Below, in pieces: positions 61,281-64,000 of a stretch of DNA of 64,000 bases. Under the pieces are notes generated by a model that had not been told where the DNA came from, ran no database searches, and saw only the letters and a program-made list of their open reading frames with translations. The translations under genes and the position numbers were made by a program. Every line of letters begins with the position of its first letter. The stretch's first letter is position 1. The DNA lies in contig NZ_WBVP01000009.1 in NCBI RefSeq assembly GCF_008933155.1, forward strand, positions 1-64,000, read 5' to 3'. The stretch comes from Aliivibrio finisterrensis (GTDB lineage Bacteria > Pseudomonadota > Gammaproteobacteria > Enterobacterales > Vibrionaceae).

Positions 61281-62504
61281 ATGTCAAACACTCTATCTAT
61301 TGGCGCACTAGAATCATTTTTAATTGCCATTGCGGTGCTATTTTTAGGTCACCTAATCAATTCAAAAGTTGTGCTATTTAAAAAATACAATATCCCAGAA
61401 CCGATTGTTGGTGGGTTAATTGTTGCTGTCGCTATTACGCTATTGCACTTTCAGGGAATAAACTTACAGTTCTCTTTACCTTTACAAAGTACATTCATGT
61501 TGATGTTCTTTAGTACGGTTGGGCTAGCGGCAAACTATAAGCAACTAATAAAAGGAGGAACTAAAGTCTTCTTATTTCTTGCTATCGCTTCTGTTTACAT
61601 CATTATCCAAAACGGTATTGGTGTCAGCCTTGCTAGCTTAATGGGACTTGATCCGTTAATGGGATTAATTGCAGGTTCTATTACACTATCTGGTGGTCAC
61701 GGTACTGGTGCAGCTTGGTCGCAGACGTTTGCTGAAACGTATCATCTAAATACGCTTGAGCTTGCAATGGCATCAGCAACGTTTGGTTTAATTATGGGTG
61801 GATTAATCGGTAGCCCTATTGCTCAAAAGCTAATTCATAAACATAAGCTTGAATCTGAATACGGCACAGGAATCGATACGCATACCCGCTTCCCTGAAGT
61901 GGTAACCTATAATGAACGCGAAGAAGAGAAAGTCACCGCTAAAAAAGTAATTGAAACTCTATTTGTGCTTTTACTATGTGTTGTGGGTGCCGGTTATCTT
62001 GGTGATTTTGTAGCTACCTTTGATATTGCGTGGCTAAAGATCCCTGATTTTGTCTATGCCTTGTTCATTGGTGTATTCATTACCAACATTACTGAAGTGA
62101 CTAAAGTTCATAAGATAGATACTGAGACCGTGGATATTTTGGGTACTGTCTCACTAGCTCTATTTTTAGCTATGGCATTAATGAGTCTAAAATTATGGAA
62201 TATCTTTGATTTAGCCATTCCATTGTTAGTTATTCTGTCGGTTCAAACTGTTGTATTAGCATTGTTCTCATACTTTATTACGTTCCGTGCTATGGGCTCA
62301 AACTACGATGCGGCTGTGATGGCAGGCGGACACTGTGGCTTTGGCTTAGGTGCAACGCCTACCGCGGTAATGAACATGGGATCATTAGTTTCTCGTTTTG
62401 GCCCCTCTCCACAAGCATTTATGGTAGTGCCTATTGTAGGTGCGTTCTTTATCGATATTGTTAACCTAATCATATTGCAAACTTACATTAGCTTTATTGG
62501 GTAA
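61281..62504 (+). CDS. gltS: Sodium/glutamate symporter
   Basis: A 407-residue carrier with about ten membrane segments. GltS signatures: FKKYNIPEPIVGGLIVA, the repeated ITLSGGHGTGAAWSQTF and GGHCGFGLGATPTAVMNM re-entrant loops that bind Na+ and glutamate. ATG 61281 is chosen because TAGGAG is five bases upstream; an ATG eight codons earlier lacks such a site. Ends at the terminator 62521-62556. Confidence 0.95.
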   Translation: MSNTLSIGALESFLIAIAVLFLGHLINSKVVLFKKYNIPEPIVGGLIVAVAITLLHFQGINLQFSLPLQSTFMLMFFSTVGLAANYKQLIKGGTKVFLFLAIASVYIIIQNGIGVSLASLMGLDPLMGLIAGSITLSGGHGTGAAWSQTFAETYHLNTLELAMASATFGLIMGGLIGSPIAQKLIHKHKLESEYGTGIDTHTRFPEVVTYNEREEEKVTAKKVIETLFVLLLCVVGAGYLGDFVATFDIAWLKIPDFVYALFIGVFITNITEVTKVHKIDTETVDILGTVSLALFLAMALMSLKLWNIFDLAIPLLVILSVQTVVLALFSYFITFRAMGSNYDAAVMAGGHCGFGLGATPTAVMNMGSLVSRFGPSPQAFMVVPIVGAFFIDIVNLIILQTYISFIG

Positions 62505-62520
62505 AAGTCATATCAATAGC

Positions 62521-62556
62521 AAAAAGCCCGACAGTTCAGTTCACTATCGGGCTTTT
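62521..62556. terminator. Intrinsic terminator after gltS
   Basis: Stem AAAAGCCCGA / TCGGGCTTTT with 16-base loop, 17 bp past the gltS stop. Confidence 0.88.
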
Positions 62557-62783
62557 ATATTCTTCTATTTTAAATATCAATCAAAGTACTGTTGCCGAAT
62601 ACTTACCAATTCATCAATGTTTTTAAGTCTATTCATATGAAGGGCTGTATGAATGTAATACTAGGGCATTAATCGGTTTTTCTGTTACAAGTGGCTATGT
62701 CGCAACATTCAATGAGAAAAAGACAAAAACTGAGCTAAATAACAATGACGCATAAACTTATCGCTCAATAACAAAACACCAAG

Positions 62784-63275
62784 TTAATTTTTAATGCAGG
62801 ACTTAAGCGTGCTTTCAAATTGAATAGACTGCTGAGTTATCACAGCGTTTAAAAAAGCATGCTCATTGATGGCATCGCTGATTAATACAATATCAGAAAC
62901 GTACATTATCCCTTCACTAACTTGAGATAAACAAGCAGCAACAGGTTTCATGCCATCAAGCGCAACAAACAATTGATAATCATCGCATAGGTCCATTTGA
63001 GTTAAAAACTCTAATACTTCGTCATATTCGGCATCCCATTGACTGGCAACAGTTATTGCCCAACGAATCGTTAATCTATGCTCTGTCACCAATAGAACCG
63101 AGATGGTTTCAGGTAGTGTTTCTAATGATAATGTGTATTCTTCTGCCGCTTTCGCAGGTTGCTTTAAATAAACATCTCGTCCTTTCACACTTTCAGGAGT
63201 TGGAAAGTCAACATTAACTTGGTTCGATAACCAAGTCTGTTTTTGTTGAAAAAATGTTTCAGAATTAATAGTCAT
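62784..63275 (-). CDS. Hypothetical protein, possibly GNAT-related
   Basis: A 163-residue soluble acidic protein. The segment LFVALDGMKPVAACLSQVSE, then GIMYVSDIVLISDAINEHAF resembles the central strands and helix of an acetyltransferase (substrate loop, then V-rich strand), but the pyrophosphate-binding loop is not visible. TAGGTG precedes the ATG, which begins just after the terminator of the DUF3010 gene on the same strand. Family not recognised. Confidence 0.6.
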   Translation of the reverse strand: MTINSETFFQQKQTWLSNQVNVDFPTPESVKGRDVYLKQPAKAAEEYTLSLETLPETISVLLVTEHRLTIRWAITVASQWDAEYDEVLEFLTQMDLCDDYQLFVALDGMKPVAACLSQVSEGIMYVSDIVLISDAINEHAFLNAVITQQSIQFESTLKSCIKN

Positions 63276-63283
63276 AGCACCTA

Positions 63284-63310
63284 CAAAAAAGGATGGTCAC
63301 CCATCCTTTA
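63284..63310 (-). terminator. Intrinsic terminator of DUF3010 gene
   Basis: Stem AAAGGATGG / CCATCCTTT with four-base loop and six T residues on the minus strand, 13 bp after the DUF3010 stop and only 9 bp before the next start codon. Confidence 0.88.
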
Positions 63311-63322
63311 TATCATGAAATT

Positions 63323-63745
63323 TTAGAAGTTTAAGAAAGCGTAAGCAGCTTCATATGCTTCTTGTTGGTAACCTTTAAGGCCAATCTCTTTTACACGCAG
63401 CATTTCAGGCGCACGTTTAAGGCTTGCTTTTTGGTCTGCGGCAGTTAGTACTTCAACTTCAATCTCATCAATCAGTTGAATAGCAGCTTCTAATTTAAAG
63501 CCTACAGCACCACCTGCAAATTTACCCTTCATTAAACGCTCTTTAATAACAACCGTTTCAATTTGGTAATCTTGCATTAATTTTTTAAATTTAAACTGAA
63601 AATCACGGATTGATTCCGTTTTAGATGGCTCAGTAATATCAAATTTAGCAACACGACAGTCTGGTAGGTCAATCATGCCATCTGATTTATTTACTAAACA
63701 GATGATTGCTTCATTACCTTTAAGCTCTACGCCACATACTTTCAT
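63323..63745 (-). CDS. DUF3010 family protein
   Basis: A 140-residue soluble protein: MKVCGVELKGNEAIICLVNK start, DCRVAKFDITEPSKTESIRD, VVIKERLMKGKFAGGAVGFK and a terminal KGYQQEAYEAAYAFLNF. The alternating strands with an early acidic residue recall RNase H-like folds, but the activity of DUF3010 is not known. Followed by a strong terminator. Confidence 0.88.
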   Translation of the reverse strand: MKVCGVELKGNEAIICLVNKSDGMIDLPDCRVAKFDITEPSKTESIRDFQFKFKKLMQDYQIETVVIKERLMKGKFAGGAVGFKLEAAIQLIDEIEVEVLTAADQKASLKRAPEMLRVKEIGLKGYQQEAYEAAYAFLNF

Positions 63746-63841
63746 TTTAAAAATCCTAACAATGTCTTGAACCTGTTGATTATAGGCTTATATTCAATAA
63801 ATAGATACGTTGAATCCAACAATAAAACAGCAAAGATAAAA

Positions 63842-63955
63842 CTACTGCCCCCAAATATTACAAAAATCAGGAACACATATTTGCTGTTGCGCAGCAGAGC
63901 TGCACCCACCCATTAAAGCAGCCATCATTAAAACGGCAATGATTTGTTTTTTCAC
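63842..63955 (-). CDS. 37-residue small lipoprotein
   Basis: GTG-started frame with a complete lipoprotein signal: basic KKQ, hydrophobic IIAVLMMAALMG and lipobox MGGC at residues 15-18, leaving a mature peptide of about 20 residues with two cysteines (QQICVPDFCNIWGQ). No strong ribosome-binding site is visible. Small lipoproteins of this kind are often missed; family unknown. Confidence 0.55.
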   Translation of the reverse strand: MKKQIIAVLMMAALMGGCSSAAQQQICVPDFCNIWGQ

Positions 63956-64000
63956 AATACAATCCACACTTAAATTCTGTTAAACAGATACTAATACATT

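Overview
The window is AT-rich chromosomal DNA of a marine gamma-proteobacterium in the Vibrionaceae, most likely Aliivibrio (the fischeri/logei/salmonicida group). The evidence is a LuxT-type TetR regulator, a five-gene vxr two-component locus, families common in vibrios (DUF3332, DUF3319, DUF2861, HlyU-type, DUF3404 sensor) and VCR-like attC sites. In Vibrio cholerae the vxr genes lie on the small chromosome, so a chromosome II origin is plausible, but that is inference. No rRNA, tRNA, CRISPR array, prophage or complete insertion sequence was seen.

Layout. 1-1.1 kb: one complete integron-type cassette between two attC sites, holding a frameshifted DUF4160 gene and a DUF2442-HTH gene. 1.2-7.5 kb: DUF3297, a YjiH membrane protein, an ABC-class ATPase, an FAD oxidoreductase and a PilZ protein. 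7.5-9.2 kb: a decayed stretch with a wrecked fatty-acid cis/trans isomerase gene (cti). 9.2-22 kb: MFS carrier, DUF3332 lipoprotein, a receiver/CheC-like plus PAS pair, bactofilin, YceH, a NadE/NadD-like NAD pair, acyltransferase, LysR regulator, an unusual secreted repeat protein and a cold-shock protein. 22-27.5 kb: luxT, then a TolC/HlyD/two-permease export operon with no ATPase gene. 27.5-32.8 kb: an OmpA-domain remnant, a HlyU-family gene, pntAB behind a perfect operator-like dyad, and a tyrosine recombinase framed by two inverted 93-bp palindromic repeats. 32.8-41.7 kb: PhnA-like protein, orphan pilin, yciH, a Cre-like recombinase lacking catalytic residues, ddl, SPOR lipoprotein and patZ. 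41.7-46.8 kb: mog and the vxr locus. 46.9-64 kb: HemF-like oxidase, sgrR and an AraC regulator (divergent), an orphan PstS-like protein, ppnP, DEAD helicase, EAL phosphodiesterase, rbgA, COG0523 GTPase, ABC exporter, outer-membrane barrel, gltS, DUF3010 and small proteins.

How the genes work together. pntAB, nadE and the NadD-like enzyme all serve the NAD(P) pool. The PilZ and EAL proteins are c-di-GMP effector and hydrolase. The vxr genes form a cell-envelope sensing unit, and ddl, bactofilin, the SPOR lipoprotein and the outer-membrane barrel are also envelope functions. Accessory or decaying DNA is concentrated at 0-1.1 kb, 7.5-9.2 kb, 27.5-27.8 kb and 31.4-36.3 kb. All assignments come from reading translations, motifs and gene order by eye; no database search was run.
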